A DNA stretch of 64,000 bases from Clostridium sp. CAG:628 (GCA_000438415.1 FR902240.1:66514-130513); one strand, 5' to 3'. Shown: positions 1 through 7,812, numbered from the stretch's first letter. The notes: generated from the letters alone by a model not told the origin. A program made the numbers and translations.

Positions 1-1
1 G

Positions 2-799
2 ACCGATTTCTTATCAGAAAGGTTTATTAAATATTTTAAAGAATATTTATATAGATATAGTATATTTACTAATAAAGAAATTGAAACAATTGAAATAAAT
101 GATAAAGTAAAAAGTTATGTAGGAGGATATGAAGATAAAAATATAGTACTTTATAAAAATTCAATACAAAAATCATTTCCTTCGTTTGTATCAATGTATC
201 ATATAAATGAAGTTAATCAGTTCAGCAAAAATACAGTCACTTTAATGTTTCTAATTCATGAAATTGCTCATGCTTATCAAGATAGTGATTTATGTACTGG
301 AGACTTATCCAAAATGTTTACTTTTGGTTATAAAGTACTAGCTGGTTTAAATTTAGAAAAAGTAGATACTTTATTAAACCATTTAACAAAACTAAGTGAA
401 AAGGTATCTAAGGAAATAGCAATGTATTTAAAAGGTGTTGAAGGTATAAATATATATAACAAGTATTATGATATATTTCCTAATGAAAGACATGCTGATG
501 GGGTTTCTTATTCATTTTTATTAGATATTTATGACAAACTTGGAAGTGATAGTTTTATTTCTTATGAGGACTTTTTACACACAATTTATACTTATGTAAC
601 AAGAAACTACTATGTAAATGGTTCCTTAGTAATAAGTCCAGTAGGAGAGTTTTATAAAAAAATAGGTAAATATGATGTATTCAAAAATTATGATTTTAAT
701 TCTTTAAGTGATAAAGATAAAGTATTATTTGGTTTATGTGAAAACAAAAGTAGTTTAACAGAAGTAGTAAATACTAATATTTTAAAAAGAAAAATCTAA
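2..799 (+). CDS. partial protein with HExxH metalloprotease-like motif
   Basis: The reading frame is open to the left edge, so the true start lies outside the window; the ATG at 194 is only an internal Met. The visible part (265 codons) contains LIHEIAHAYQ, a zinc-peptidase type HExxH helix. About 80 residues later comes NERHADG, where the Glu or Asp could be a third metal ligand. No signal peptide or membrane segment is visible in this part. HExxH followed by a downstream ExxxD-like helix is typical of gluzincin-like peptidases and of many phage or host proteins of unknown substrate. I do not recognise the family; the metal-binding role is inferred from the motif only. The gene ends just before the rplS promoter. 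Confidence 0.6.
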   Translation, partial: TDFLSERFIKYFKEYLYRYSIFTNKEIETIEINDKVKSYVGGYEDKNIVLYKNSIQKSFPSFVSMYHINEVNQFSKNTVTLMFLIHEIAHAYQDSDLCTGDLSKMFTFGYKVLAGLNLEKVDTLLNHLTKLSEKVSKEIAMYLKGVEGINIYNKYYDIFPNERHADGVSYSFLLDIYDKLGSDSFISYEDFLHTIYTYVTRNYYVNGSLVISPVGEFYKKIGKYDVFKNYDFNSLSDKDKVLFGLCENKSSLTEVVNTNILKRKI

Positions 800-806
800 C
801 AAACAC

Positions 807-835
807 TTGCAAAAATCACGTATTTGTAGTATATT
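807..835 (+). promoter_or_regulatory. promoter of rplS
   Basis: TTGCAA at 807-812, a 17-base spacer and TATATT at 830-835 form a sigma-A type promoter 65 bases before rplS. The transcript would start near 842, right at the leader hairpin. Confidence 0.7.
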
Positions 836-841
836 ATATAT

Positions 842-880
842 GCTTAATCCGATGCATGAAGTTGTATGATTAAATAAAGC
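842..880 (+). ncRNA. probable L19 leader (autoregulatory rplS 5' UTR)
   Basis: The leader folds as TTAATC (845-849 region) pairing with GATTAA (868-873). An inner stem ATGCA/TGTAT (852-856 with 863-867) encloses a short loop, and an unpaired CG bulge lies on the 5' side. A small bulged stem-loop directly upstream of rplS is what the known Firmicutes L19 leader looks like, where free L19 is thought to repress its own mRNA. The pairing is seen in the sequence; the identity as an L19 leader is inferred from position and shape. Confidence 0.45.
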
Positions 881-899
881 AAAAGAAAGGAAGATTAGA

Positions 900-1238
900 A
901 TGAATTTAATCGATAAGATTAACAAGAAACAAATTAATCCTAACGTTCCAGAATTTCGTGTTGGAGATACTGTAAGAGTAGATGTTAGAATTAAAGAGGG
1001 AAAAAGAGAAAGAATTCAAGCATTTGAAGGAATTGTAACAGCTAGAAAAGGTGGAAGTGTTAGTGAAACATTTACTGTAAGAAAAAAATCAGGAAGTGTT
1101 GGAATTAACAGAGTATTCCCAGTTAACAGCCCATTAATTGATAAAATTACAGTTATTAAAAAGGGTAAAGTTAGACGTGCTAAACTTAATTTCTTAAAAG
1201 ATATTAAGGGAACATTCAAAATTAAAGAAAGAAACTAG
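900..1238 (+). CDS. rplS: 50S ribosomal protein L19
   Basis: 112 residues, the usual L19 length. Typical stretches are FRVGDTVRVDVRIKEGKRER, QAFEGIVTARKGG and the basic tail. L19 sits at the 30S-50S interface. The ATG has an AAAGGAAG ribosome site about 8 bases upstream. It is monocistronic: its own promoter and leader lie upstream and a strong terminator begins within its last codons. Confidence 0.97.
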   Translation: MNLIDKINKKQINPNVPEFRVGDTVRVDVRIKEGKRERIQAFEGIVTARKGGSVSETFTVRKKSGSVGINRVFPVNSPLIDKITVIKKGKVRRAKLNFLKDIKGTFKIKERN

Positions 1239-1258
1239 TTATCTAGTTTTTTCTTTTT
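1232..1258 (+). terminator. rho-independent terminator of rplS
   Basis: AAACTAG (1232-1238), a TTAT loop, CTAGTTT (1243-1249), then a T-rich tail. Confidence 0.85.
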
Positions 1259-1290
1259 AATAAAATATCAAACAAATATATGAAAACACA

Positions 1291-1319
1291 TTGACAATAC
1301 TATTCAGTTGTGGTATAGT
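1291..1319 (+). promoter_or_regulatory. promoter of lepB (extended -10)
   Basis: Consensus TTGACA at 1291-1296, a 17-base spacer ending in TGG, and TATAGT at 1314-1319. The TTG of the -35 box is in frame with lepB and can be mistaken for a start codon. The promoter shows that translation must begin further down, at 1342. Confidence 0.85.
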
Positions 1320-1341
1320 TTTAAGTGTTAGGAGAGTATGT

Positions 1342-1827
1342 ATGAATAAGTTAAAAGAATTATATCCTTATATAGGAATAGTAATAGTGGTAGTATTAAT
1401 TAGAAGTTTTTTATTTACACCAGCCATAGTAAATGGTTCATCAATGGAACCAACACTAAATGATAAAGAATTAGTTATTGTAAACAAAATTGCGCTTAAA
1501 ACAAGTGAGTTAAAAAGATTTGACATAGTAACTGCAAAATATGAAAGTGATACCCTTATTAAAAGAGTTATAGGTCTTCCTAATGAAACAGTTGAGTATA
1601 TTGATAATGAATTATATATTAATGGAAAAAAAGTAACATCTGACTTAGATTTTCAGTATACTCATGACTTTAAACTTGTAACTAAAGATGATGAGTATAT
1701 ACTTTTAGGCGATAATAGAAACATTAGTAAAGATTCAAGAGTTATAGGTGCATTTAACATAAAGAATATAAAAGGTAAAGTAGGATTTGTTTTATTCCCA
1801 TTTACTAAATTTGGAAGTGTTAAGTAG
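1342..1827 (+). CDS. lepB: type I signal peptidase
   Basis: 161 residues. One N-terminal membrane anchor (about residues 9-25) is followed by the S26 catalytic domain outside the membrane. The nucleophile Ser34 lies in NGSSMEPTL and the general base Lys74 in TLIKRVIGLP. The GDNRNISKDSR box is also present, so this is a Ser/Lys bacterial enzyme of the SipS type that removes Sec signal peptides. The start is the ATG after AGGAGAG; an upstream in-frame TTG belongs to the promoter. A second, SipW-type signal peptidase is encoded at 38740, so the two presumably divide substrates. Confidence 0.93.
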   Translation: MNKLKELYPYIGIVIVVVLIRSFLFTPAIVNGSSMEPTLNDKELVIVNKIALKTSELKRFDIVTAKYESDTLIKRVIGLPNETVEYIDNELYINGKKVTSDLDFQYTHDFKLVTKDDEYILLGDNRNISKDSRVIGAFNIKNIKGKVGFVLFPFTKFGSVK

Positions 1828-1835
1828 AGAATGTT

Positions 1836-2366
1836 ATGAAAAATATTTTTATAGGTGGAGTTAGTAAGTCGGGTAAAAGCACTCTTAGTAAAAGATTAAA
1901 AGAAAACAATTATAACCATATACCACTAGATTATTTTGCATCGAGTTTTAAAAGAAACTTTCCAGAGACAAAAATAACAAGTAATGTATTAGTGACGAAA
2001 GAGTCTAGTGAGAACTTAAGTTTATTCATATCAAGAGTAATAGAAATAATAAATACAACTTCTGAACTTTTTATAATTGATTCAGCACATATATTACCAG
2101 AAGATATAATAAAGTATTTAAATGCTGATAAATGGGATATATATTATTTAGGATACCCAAATACAACTAAAGAAGATAAATTAAAAGAAATAAGAAAGTA
2201 TGAAACTGAAGAAGACTGGACTTATAAGAAAAGTAATGTTGAACTTTTGAGTATATTTGATGAATTGATTTCATTAAGTAAAAAAGAAAAAGTATCATGT
2301 GAAAAACTAGGTATCAAATATATTGATGTAAGTGAAAATTTAATTGAAAAGTTAAACATAAATTAA
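1836..2366 (+). CDS. P-loop nucleotide kinase-like protein
   Basis: 176 residues starting with FIGGVSKSGKSTLSKRL, a clear Walker A (GxxxxGKS) at residues 7-14. This is followed by a DYFA segment and IIDSAH, a possible Walker B-like strand near residue 90. The size and layout fit small nucleoside or sugar kinases of the shikimate/adenylate kinase fold, but the substrate cannot be read from sequence. It follows lepB by 8 bases and is followed by a nucleoside deoxyribosyltransferase-like gene, which weakly suggests nucleotide metabolism. Confidence 0.7.
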   Translation: MKNIFIGGVSKSGKSTLSKRLKENNYNHIPLDYFASSFKRNFPETKITSNVLVTKESSENLSLFISRVIEIINTTSELFIIDSAHILPEDIIKYLNADKWDIYYLGYPNTTKEDKLKEIRKYETEEDWTYKKSNVELLSIFDELISLSKKEKVSCEKLGIKYIDVSENLIEKLNIN

Positions 2367-2378
2367 GGAGGTACTAAC

Positions 2379-2729
2379 GTGATAGGAAATTATAAAATAG
2401 TTACCTTATGTGGTTCAACAAGATTTAAACGTGAATTTTTAGAAGTGCAAAAATGTCTTACACTTGAAGGAAATATAGTGATTTCTGTAGGTTTGTTTAG
2501 TCATTCAGGAGACTTTGAAGTATGGGAAAATATGGATGAAGGTACTCTTACAAAAACTAAAAATATGTTAGATGATATGCATAAAAGAAAAATAGATTTA
2601 TCTGATGCAATTTATGTAATTAATGTAGGTGGATATATTGGTGACAGCACTAAAAGTGAAATAGAATATGCAAAAATGACTGGTAAAGAAATAATGTATT
2701 TAGAAAGTACGAAAGTTTTAAAGAGGTAG
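2379..2729 (+). CDS. nucleoside 2-deoxyribosyltransferase-like protein
   Basis: 116 residues, GTG start after a near-perfect AAGGAGGT site (2365-2372). The N-terminal VTLCGSTRF and the later GGYIGDSTKSEIEYA match the nucleotide-binding loops of small nucleoside 2-deoxyribosyltransferase / DUF4406-type proteins, which act on deoxynucleosides or nucleotides and are common in phages and Firmicutes. The central DDMHKRKIDLSDAIYVINV fits the same fold. The catalytic Glu cannot be assigned with certainty. It follows the P-loop kinase gene in the same direction. Confidence 0.7.
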   Translation: MIGNYKIVTLCGSTRFKREFLEVQKCLTLEGNIVISVGLFSHSGDFEVWENMDEGTLTKTKNMLDDMHKRKIDLSDAIYVINVGGYIGDSTKSEIEYAKMTGKEIMYLESTKVLKR

Positions 2730-2730
2730 T

Positions 2731-2888
2731 ATGATATACAAATATGAACATATAACACCTAATAAATTTTATGTATAATTACTCCGAACCATAGAGTAAT
2801 TGGTACAAATAATAAATTAATTGGTTATGGTGGAGGAATAAATAACAAAAAAAGAATTATTAATTCATGAGGTAAGTTATAATGAATA
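2731..2888 (+). pseudogene. ogt: remnant of methylated-DNA-protein cysteine methyltransferase (ogt), internally deleted
   Basis: An ATG at 2731 opens 15 codons (MIYKYEHITPNKFYV) and then stops. In another frame 2778-2846 reads ITPNHRVIGTNNKLIGYGGG, the hallmark C-terminus of Ogt/MGMT proteins (normally PCHRV...GKLTGYAGG). Here the methyl-accepting Cys is Asn. After an A7 run (2847-2853) a further frame gives KELLIHEVSYNE, which matches the family end and stops at 2888 inside tag. So the middle of the gene is deleted, the active Cys is lost and there is a one-base shift. It sits directly before tag, another alkylation-repair gene. Confidence 0.65.
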
Positions 2889-3424
2889 GATGTAAATGGT
2901 GTAATTTAAAAAATCCTAAATATATTCTTTATCATGATAATGAATGGTGTCGTCTTAACTTTAATGAAGAATATTTAATAGAAATGTTTATTTTAGAAAG
3001 TTTTCAAGCAGGTTTATCATGGGAGTGTATTTTAAATAAAAGAGAAGCATTTAGATTAGCATTTGATAATTTTGATATAGATAAAATTAGTAAGTATAAT
3101 GAGTGTAAGATAAATGAGTTGTTAGAAAATAAAAATATAATTAGAAATAAGTTAAAGATTACAAGCGCAATAAACAATGCTAAGTTAATTAAAAATATTA
3201 AAAAAGAGTATGGTTCATTTGCTAATTATATTAAAAAGTTTACAGGTAATAAAATAATATATGAGACCAATTTAACTACAAATAGTTTATCAGATACTTT
3301 ATCAAAAGATCTCCAAAAAAGAGGTATGAAGTTTGTAGGAAGTACTATAATATATTCTTTTTTACAGGCTATTGGTATAATTTATTCTCATGATGAAGAA
3401 TGCTTTTTATACAAAAATAAATAA
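2882..3424 (+). CDS. tag: DNA-3-methyladenine glycosylase I
   Basis: 180 residues, full length. Zinc ligands are conserved as Cys4, His18 (YHDNEW), His170 and Cys174 (SHDEEC). The QAGLSW pocket and the KRGMKFVGSTIIYSFLQA segment are typical of Tag, which excises 3-methyladenine from alkylated DNA. The start overlaps the tail of the broken ogt remnant, and the upstream GAGGTAAG is a usable ribosome site. It was probably once co-transcribed with an intact ogt as an alkylation repair pair. Confidence 0.93.
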   Translation: MNRCKWCNLKNPKYILYHDNEWCRLNFNEEYLIEMFILESFQAGLSWECILNKREAFRLAFDNFDIDKISKYNECKINELLENKNIIRNKLKITSAINNAKLIKNIKKEYGSFANYIKKFTGNKIIYETNLTTNSLSDTLSKDLQKRGMKFVGSTIIYSFLQAIGIIYSHDEECFLYKNK

Positions 3425-3457
3425 TTTAATTAATTGTTAGTAAGGATGTGTGAGGTT

Positions 3458-4030
3458 ATGGAAGAGTTTTATTTGGAAAAACCATCAATTAAAAGAGAAA
3501 AAGAAAGAATTGAGTATTGTGAAGAGTTAGTAAAATATAATTCTGATATAAATGGTATAGAGGTATTAACAGGTATACTTCATGGTCAAACTTTTCAAGA
3601 AACATTAGATTACTGTTTAAAATTAGAAACTGAAGAATATGCAAAAAGATTAAAAAAAGCCCAAGTGAAAACTTATTTACTGGTAAGAAAAAGTGACAAT
3701 TCAGTAATAGGTGCTGTAAATATTCGTTGGAATCATATTGGTGGTATGAAAAAGTTTGATGGGAATATCGGTTATGGAATTAAGCCAACTGAAAGAAGAA
3801 AAGGATATAGCAAGGTTGCTTTATACTTGAGTTTATTAGAATGTAAAAAGTTAGGATTTAAGGAAGTAAGTTTAACCTGTGAAAATAGTAATATAGCATC
3901 AAATAAAACTATTTTATCTTTGGGTGGAATGTTAAAATTATCAGAAGTTGACCCTAGTGATCAAATACTAACTAATGTATACACTATTAATACAGAAAAA
4001 ATAAAAAATAATAAAATTGATTTTAAATAA
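3458..4030 (+). CDS. GNAT family N-acetyltransferase
   Basis: About 190 residues from MEEFYLEKPS, the N-terminus usual for this branch; an in-frame TTG at 3434 and an ATG at 3446 are less likely starts. The acetyl-CoA loop is GYGIKPTERRKGYSKVAL, followed by NIASNKTILSLGG, both classic GNAT motifs. The substrate is unknown. GTGTGAGG lies very close to the ATG, so the start is not certain. The 230 bases between this gene and the next hold only a possible 26-codon ORF (from 4077) that I do not recognise. Confidence 0.8.
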   Translation: MEEFYLEKPSIKREKERIEYCEELVKYNSDINGIEVLTGILHGQTFQETLDYCLKLETEEYAKRLKKAQVKTYLLVRKSDNSVIGAVNIRWNHIGGMKKFDGNIGYGIKPTERRKGYSKVALYLSLLECKKLGFKEVSLTCENSNIASNKTILSLGGMLKLSEVDPSDQILTNVYTINTEKIKNNKIDFK

Positions 4031-4267
4031 AATAATCAATGGAGCAGAAAAACATATAGATAATAAAAACTTACAAATGACTATCATGATAAATATAATG
4101 TTAGAGTTGGTTCCTGATGAAAATAACATCGTCGGAAAACTGACACTGAAAAATTGAATTACTATAAAAAAAGTTATAAAAAAGTGTAAAATTTTTTTAC
4201 TAAATAAGTTTTAATTTAAATTGATAAGTGTATGAATTATGAAAAACAAAAGGAAAGGAGAATATTT

Positions 4268-4707
4268 ATGGAAGACAATAAATTAATTATATATAAAAAT
4301 AGCGAAGGTAATATTGTAGTAGATGCTATTTATAAAGATGAAACATTATGGCTATCACAAAAAGGAATGTCAAAAGTTTTTGAATGTTCTACAGATAATA
4401 TAAGTTTACACTCGAAACATATATTTGAAGAAAAAGAGTTAGATAAAAAATCAGTTACCGAGAAATGCTCGTTAACTGCCGATGACGGAAAAAATTATAA
4501 CACAACTATTTCTAGTTTAGATGCCATAATCGCTGTGGGTTATAGAATTAATTCGAAAAATGTGCAAGGTGAGAAAGAAGCAAAAGATGTACATTATGAG
4601 GTAAGAAAAAAAGTTAGAAAGGCAATTGCTGATATTGGTGTAAATCTTCGTATCGTAAAACAGGTTGTAATTTAAAATCAATTAGAAAAGATATGCTAAA
4701 AATATGA
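4268..4707 (+). pseudogene. chimeric remnant: RhuM N-terminus joined to DinD-like C-terminus
   Basis: From ATG 4268 (after AAAGGAG) the protein reads like a RhuM family DNA-binding domain (IYKDETLWLSQKGMSKVFE ... SSLDAIIAVGYRINSKN). It then abruptly becomes GEKEAKDVHYEVRKKVRKAI, which is typical of DinD / BRO-type damage-inducible proteins. The frame ends at 4675, but another frame continues with KSIRKDMLKI to a TGA at 4707, again like the DinD tail. So two genes were fused by deletion and then frameshifted. RhuM and DinD genes are commonly carried by phages and islands. Probably non-functional. Confidence 0.6.
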
Positions 4708-4841
4708 TACTAGTTGATATTAATGATAAATATAAAAAAGATTATAAAAAACTTAATAAGGATTTGGTAAATCAATATATAAAACAAATAGAAATATTTG
4801 ATAAAAATAGAGTAAAAATGGTATATAAATCTGATAAATAG
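4704..4841 (+). pseudogene. C-terminal fragment, serine recombinase-like
   Basis: A 45-codon frame begins inside the end of the DinD remnant (ATG 4704). It includes KLNKDLVNQYIKQIEIFDKN, which resembles the far C-terminus of large serine recombinases (LVxxLIxxIxI...). The N-terminal catalytic domain is missing. It lies directly left of the repeat that flanks the KilA-N gene, so it may be what is left of the element that brought these genes in. The assignment rests on a short match and is tentative. Confidence 0.35.
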
Positions 4842-4858
4842 TGATATAATCAGTTTGC

Positions 4859-4884
4859 AAAGTTTCCAAAAACAAGTATTAACT
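4859..4884 (+). repeat. left copy of 26/27-bp direct repeat flanking the KilA-N gene
   Basis: AAAGTTTCC followed by A-rich sequence and TATTAACT. It matches 5768-5794 with one substitution and one A indel. The right copy is coding sequence for the start of rbgA; the left copy looks like a detached piece of that 5' end. Confidence 0.75.
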
Positions 4885-4907
4885 ATAAAATGAAAGAAGG
4901 TGAATAT

Positions 4908-5750
4908 ATGTCAAATAAAATAATAGAAGTTCAAAACATCAAAATAAATGTTACAAATATAGATGATACTGATTATATTTGTATTTCTGATTTTGGTAAG
5001 TTTAAAGCAGGAAAATCTAAAGCAGATGATGTTATTAGAAACTGGTTAAGAAATAGAATCACTTTAGAATTCTTAGGAACATGGGAATCTATTTATAATC
5101 CAAATTTTAATTCCGTCGAATTCGACGGGTTTAGAAAAAGTGCTGGACTTCATACATTTACTTTAAGTGTTACTGAATGGTGTGAGAAAACAAATGCTAT
5201 TGGCATATATTCAAAACGAGGAAAATATGGTGGAACATATGCACATAAAGATATTGCATTTGAATTTGCATCAGCAATAAGTCCAGTATTTAAATTGTAT
5301 TTAATTAAAGAATTTGAGAGATTAAAAGAATTAGAAAATCAAAATAGAGAATGGGATGTAAAAAGAATACTAACTAAAAATAATTATTTAATTCATACAG
5401 ATGCCATTAAGAATTATATCTTACCAGATAATGATTTTTTCAAAAATAAAGAATGGTTAAAATATGCCGAAGAAGCTGATATCCTTAATGTAGTATTATT
5501 TAATACTACTGCTAAAAAATGGAGAGAATTAAATCCAGAGTTAGCTAAGAACTCAAATGTAAGAGATTATGCAACAATAAATGAATTAACAGTTTTATCT
5601 AATTTAGAATCTCATAATGCGGAATTAATCAAAGAAGGTAAAACAAAAGAAGAAAGATTTGAAATATTAAGTAATATATGTAAATATCAATTAGATATAC
5701 TTAATAATGCAGAAAAAATTAAGTTATTAAATGAAAGAAGTAGTGATTGA
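4908..5750 (+). CDS. KilA-N domain protein (phage antirepressor-like)
   Basis: 280 residues from ATG 4908, chosen because GAAGGTG lies 6 bases upstream; an in-frame ATG at 4890 lacks a site. The N-terminal half carries the KilA-N fold: DDTDYICISDFGKF, the GLHTFTLSVTEW strand, KRGKYGGTYAHKDIAFEFA, then a coiled linker. The C-terminal half matches the region usually paired with KilA-N in prophage genes. KilA-N proteins bind DNA and act as antirepressors in phages. The gene is intact, sits between direct repeats, and its 3' end runs into rbgA, so it appears inserted at the 5' side of that gene. Confidence 0.8.
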   Translation: MSNKIIEVQNIKINVTNIDDTDYICISDFGKFKAGKSKADDVIRNWLRNRITLEFLGTWESIYNPNFNSVEFDGFRKSAGLHTFTLSVTEWCEKTNAIGIYSKRGKYGGTYAHKDIAFEFASAISPVFKLYLIKEFERLKELENQNREWDVKRILTKNNYLIHTDAIKNYILPDNDFFKNKEWLKYAEEADILNVVLFNTTAKKWRELNPELAKNSNVRDYATINELTVLSNLESHNAELIKEGKTKEERFEILSNICKYQLDILNNAEKIKLLNERSSD

Positions 5751-5751
5751 A

Positions 5752-6630
5752 ATGTCAAATGAAGAAAAAAGTTTCCAAAAAACAAATATTAACTGGTATC
5801 CAGGCCATATGGCTAAAACTAAAAGACAAATTAAAGAAAGAATAGATTTAGTAGATGTAGTAGTGCATGTAGTAGACTCTAGAATTCCAAAAAGTTCTTT
5901 TATAAATGATATAAACAAATTTACTAAAAATAAAGAAAAGATATTAGTATTCAGTAAATATGATTTATGTGATAAAGAAGAAACTTTGAAATGGAAAAAC
6001 TATTATGAAACTCTAGGCTATACTGTTATATTAAGTGAACTAAACGATAACAAAGTTAAAAACAAAATAATAGATGCTGTTAATGTTTTAATGGAAAAAG
6101 TAAACTTAAAAAGGAAAGAAAAAGGTTTGCTTCCAAAGAAAGCAAAAGTTATGGTAGTAGGTGTATCTAATGTTGGTAAAAGTACATTAATAAATAAACT
6201 TGTGAATAAAAAAGTTCAGACAGTTGGTAATATGCCAGGAGTCACAAAGAGTATAAATATGATTAAAATTAATGATAAAATAGATTTAATTGATACTCCA
6301 GGAGTATTATGGCCAAAATTTGAAAGTGAAGAAATTGCATTAAAATTAGCAAGTATGACAATTATTAAAGAGGAAGTTTTACCGCTAGATGAAGTATGTA
6401 TATATATACTTGAAACATTAAATAAGTACTATAAAGAAATACTAAAAATCACATTTGGATTAGATAATTTTGATATTAATGAAGTATATGAAGTATACGA
6501 AATAATAGGAAAATTTAAAAACTTTCCAAAAGTTGGTGGAGAACCTGACTTTGATAGAATAAATAAATATATAATTAATTCCATTAAAAATGGTACCTTA
6601 AAAGGTATTACTTTTGATAGATGTAATTAA
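5752..6630 (+). CDS. rbgA: ribosome biogenesis GTPase A
   Basis: 292 residues from ATG 5752. An alternative in-frame ATG at 5731 overlaps the KilA-N gene, and neither has a strong ribosome site. This is a circularly permuted GTPase needed for late 50S assembly. WYPGHMAKTKRQI at the N-terminus is diagnostic. The G4-type segment is FSKYDL (Asn of NKxD replaced by Ser), then G1 GVSNVGKST and G3 DTPGVLWP. The C-terminal ANTAR-like helical domain is present. The first codons carry the right copy of the direct repeat, so the native upstream region may have been displaced by the KilA-N insertion. Confidence 0.92.
   Translation: MSNEEKSFQKTNINWYPGHMAKTKRQIKERIDLVDVVVHVVDSRIPKSSFINDINKFTKNKEKILVFSKYDLCDKEETLKWKNYYETLGYTVILSELNDNKVKNKIIDAVNVLMEKVNLKRKEKGLLPKKAKVMVVGVSNVGKSTLINKLVNKKVQTVGNMPGVTKSINMIKINDKIDLIDTPGVLWPKFESEEIALKLASMTIIKEEVLPLDEVCIYILETLNKYYKEILKITFGLDNFDINEVYEVYEIIGKFKNFPKVGGEPDFDRINKYIINSIKNGTLKGITFDRCN
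5768..5794 (+). repeat. right copy of the direct repeat, inside rbgA
   Basis: Codes for KSFQKTNINW at the start of RbgA. Pair of 4859-4884 and separated from it by about 0.9 kb holding the KilA-N gene. Confidence 0.75.
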
Positions 6631-6644
6631 TTTTATACAAAGTG

Positions 6645-6673
6645 TTGACTTATTGTACTTTATATGGTATAAT
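6645..6673 (+). promoter_or_regulatory. promoter of the 6701 gene
   Basis: TTGACT at 6645-6650, a 17-base spacer ending in TGG, and TATAAT at 6668-6673. Confidence 0.85.
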
Positions 6674-6700
6674 TGAAATCAGTTAAGGGGGATAAGAATT

Positions 6701-7306
6701 ATGGGATTTAAAAAAAATATTGATAATGCTCGTTTAGTAACACCTGAAAGAGCAGAATCCATAATGAATGAATGTATTGAAATTAAAGAAAGGTTTGGAT
6801 TAGATAGATTTTCAATTGATAAGATTAGTAAATTTTACTTATATAATATAACTGTCAGAGTAGGTACTGTACAAGATACATTAAAGTATTTAGTAGACAC
6901 TTTAAAAGCACTTGGTAAAGATGAAGATGATATAAGATATTATTTAATTAAAAATGGTTCAGTTTATTTAGCAGATGTTGCTGACTTTAAAGCAAGACTT
7001 TCCATATTAAATAGATGTGGATTACTAGAAGATACACTATTAAATCATAGTAATATATTAACTCATGCAACTTCTACAAGAATTTTATCTACTCAATTTT
7101 TATATTCTATATGTAAAAGCAAAGAATTTAAAGTAGATATGAATGAAATAAATATATTAAAAGATATGTCTTTAGAAAAGAAAAAAGAGTTATTAAACAA
7201 ATATAGATTAACTGCAGAAGAATTATTTACATTAAATTATACTCTTAGAAAAAGTATTAATCAGATAAGAAAAGAAAATACTGAAAATAGTTTAAAATTA
7301 AAATAG
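6701..7306 (+). CDS. conserved-looking hypothetical helical protein
   Basis: 201 residues with a strong site (AAGGGGGA) and its own consensus promoter, so it is clearly expressed. The protein is soluble and mostly alpha-helical by composition, with repeated Leu/Ile-rich segments (FKARLSILNRCGLLEDTLLNH, ILKDMSLEKKKELLNKYRL). These may form short helical repeats as in mTERF-like or pentatricopeptide-like folds. No catalytic motif is visible and I do not recognise the family. It ends at a bidirectional terminator shared with the next gene. Confidence 0.7.
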   Translation: MGFKKNIDNARLVTPERAESIMNECIEIKERFGLDRFSIDKISKFYLYNITVRVGTVQDTLKYLVDTLKALGKDEDDIRYYLIKNGSVYLADVADFKARLSILNRCGLLEDTLLNHSNILTHATSTRILSTQFLYSICKSKEFKVDMNEINILKDMSLEKKKELLNKYRLTAEELFTLNYTLRKSINQIRKENTENSLKLK

Positions 7307-7327
7307 GAAAAAAAATCCTATTTTTTT
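7301..7327. terminator. bidirectional terminator between convergent genes
   Basis: AAATAGGA (7301-7308), an A-rich loop, TCCTATTT (7316-7323) and T4. It serves the plus gene and the minus gene ending at 7318. Confidence 0.85.
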
Positions 7328-7812
7328 ATTGCATTTTTAATACTAATTTTAATATTATATTTATTATTGTTATCAGTGTATTCTATTCCTTCATTTAACT
7401 TATATTCATAAATATCACCAGTGGTAAACAAGTTATAAGTACTAGTTGGAGTCTCACCATAAAATACTGCAATACTATCAGAAAGAACCATAACTGCTAA
7501 ACTTGCCAAATTATCATCTTTATCGATATCAATTTCAACATAATCCTTTTCAATGTTAAATTTATAAGTATTTTTAGTCTCTGTACCAAAAACGATTTTA
7601 AAAGTAGTAGAACCAGTACTTGCTTTAACATTAACTCCAGTTTTTTGATATTCTAAAATTGTCTGATTATTATTGAAAATATTTGCAATATTGTCTAACA
7701 TGATTTTATTGTCCTTAACAATTTGCCTTTTTCTTATAAATCCCAAAGTTCCTAAAACCATAAAAATAATTATAAATAAAGCACATAAAATAATCCTAAC
7801 TAAATTTTTCAC
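7318..7812 (-). CDS. membrane-anchored hypothetical protein
   Basis: 164 residues, GTG start with AAGGGAG about 8 bases upstream on the minus strand. The first 28 residues form one membrane anchor. The remaining 135 residues would be outside and beta-rich (VNVKASTGSTTFKIVF, NKYNIKISIK). There is no lipobox and no recognisable domain. A small exported protein of unknown role, facing def on the same strand. Confidence 0.65.
   Translation of the reverse strand: MKNLVRIILCALFIIIFMVLGTLGFIRKRQIVKDNKIMLDNIANIFNNNQTILEYQKTGVNVKASTGSTTFKIVFGTETKNTYKFNIEKDYVEIDIDKDDNLASLAVMVLSDSIAVFYGETPTSTYNLFTTGDIYEYKLNEGIEYTDNNNKYNIKISIKNAIKK

Noticed and set aside
2730..2880. TGA read as Trp (Mycoplasma code) to rescue the ogt relic
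   Set aside because: TGA is a normal stop for several intact genes here (KilA-N gene, calcium ATPase, holin), and a one-base shift explains the relic better.
4077..4157. 26-codon ORF between the GNAT and RhuM-like genes
   Set aside because: No ribosome site and no recognisable content; probably chance or unidentifiable decay.
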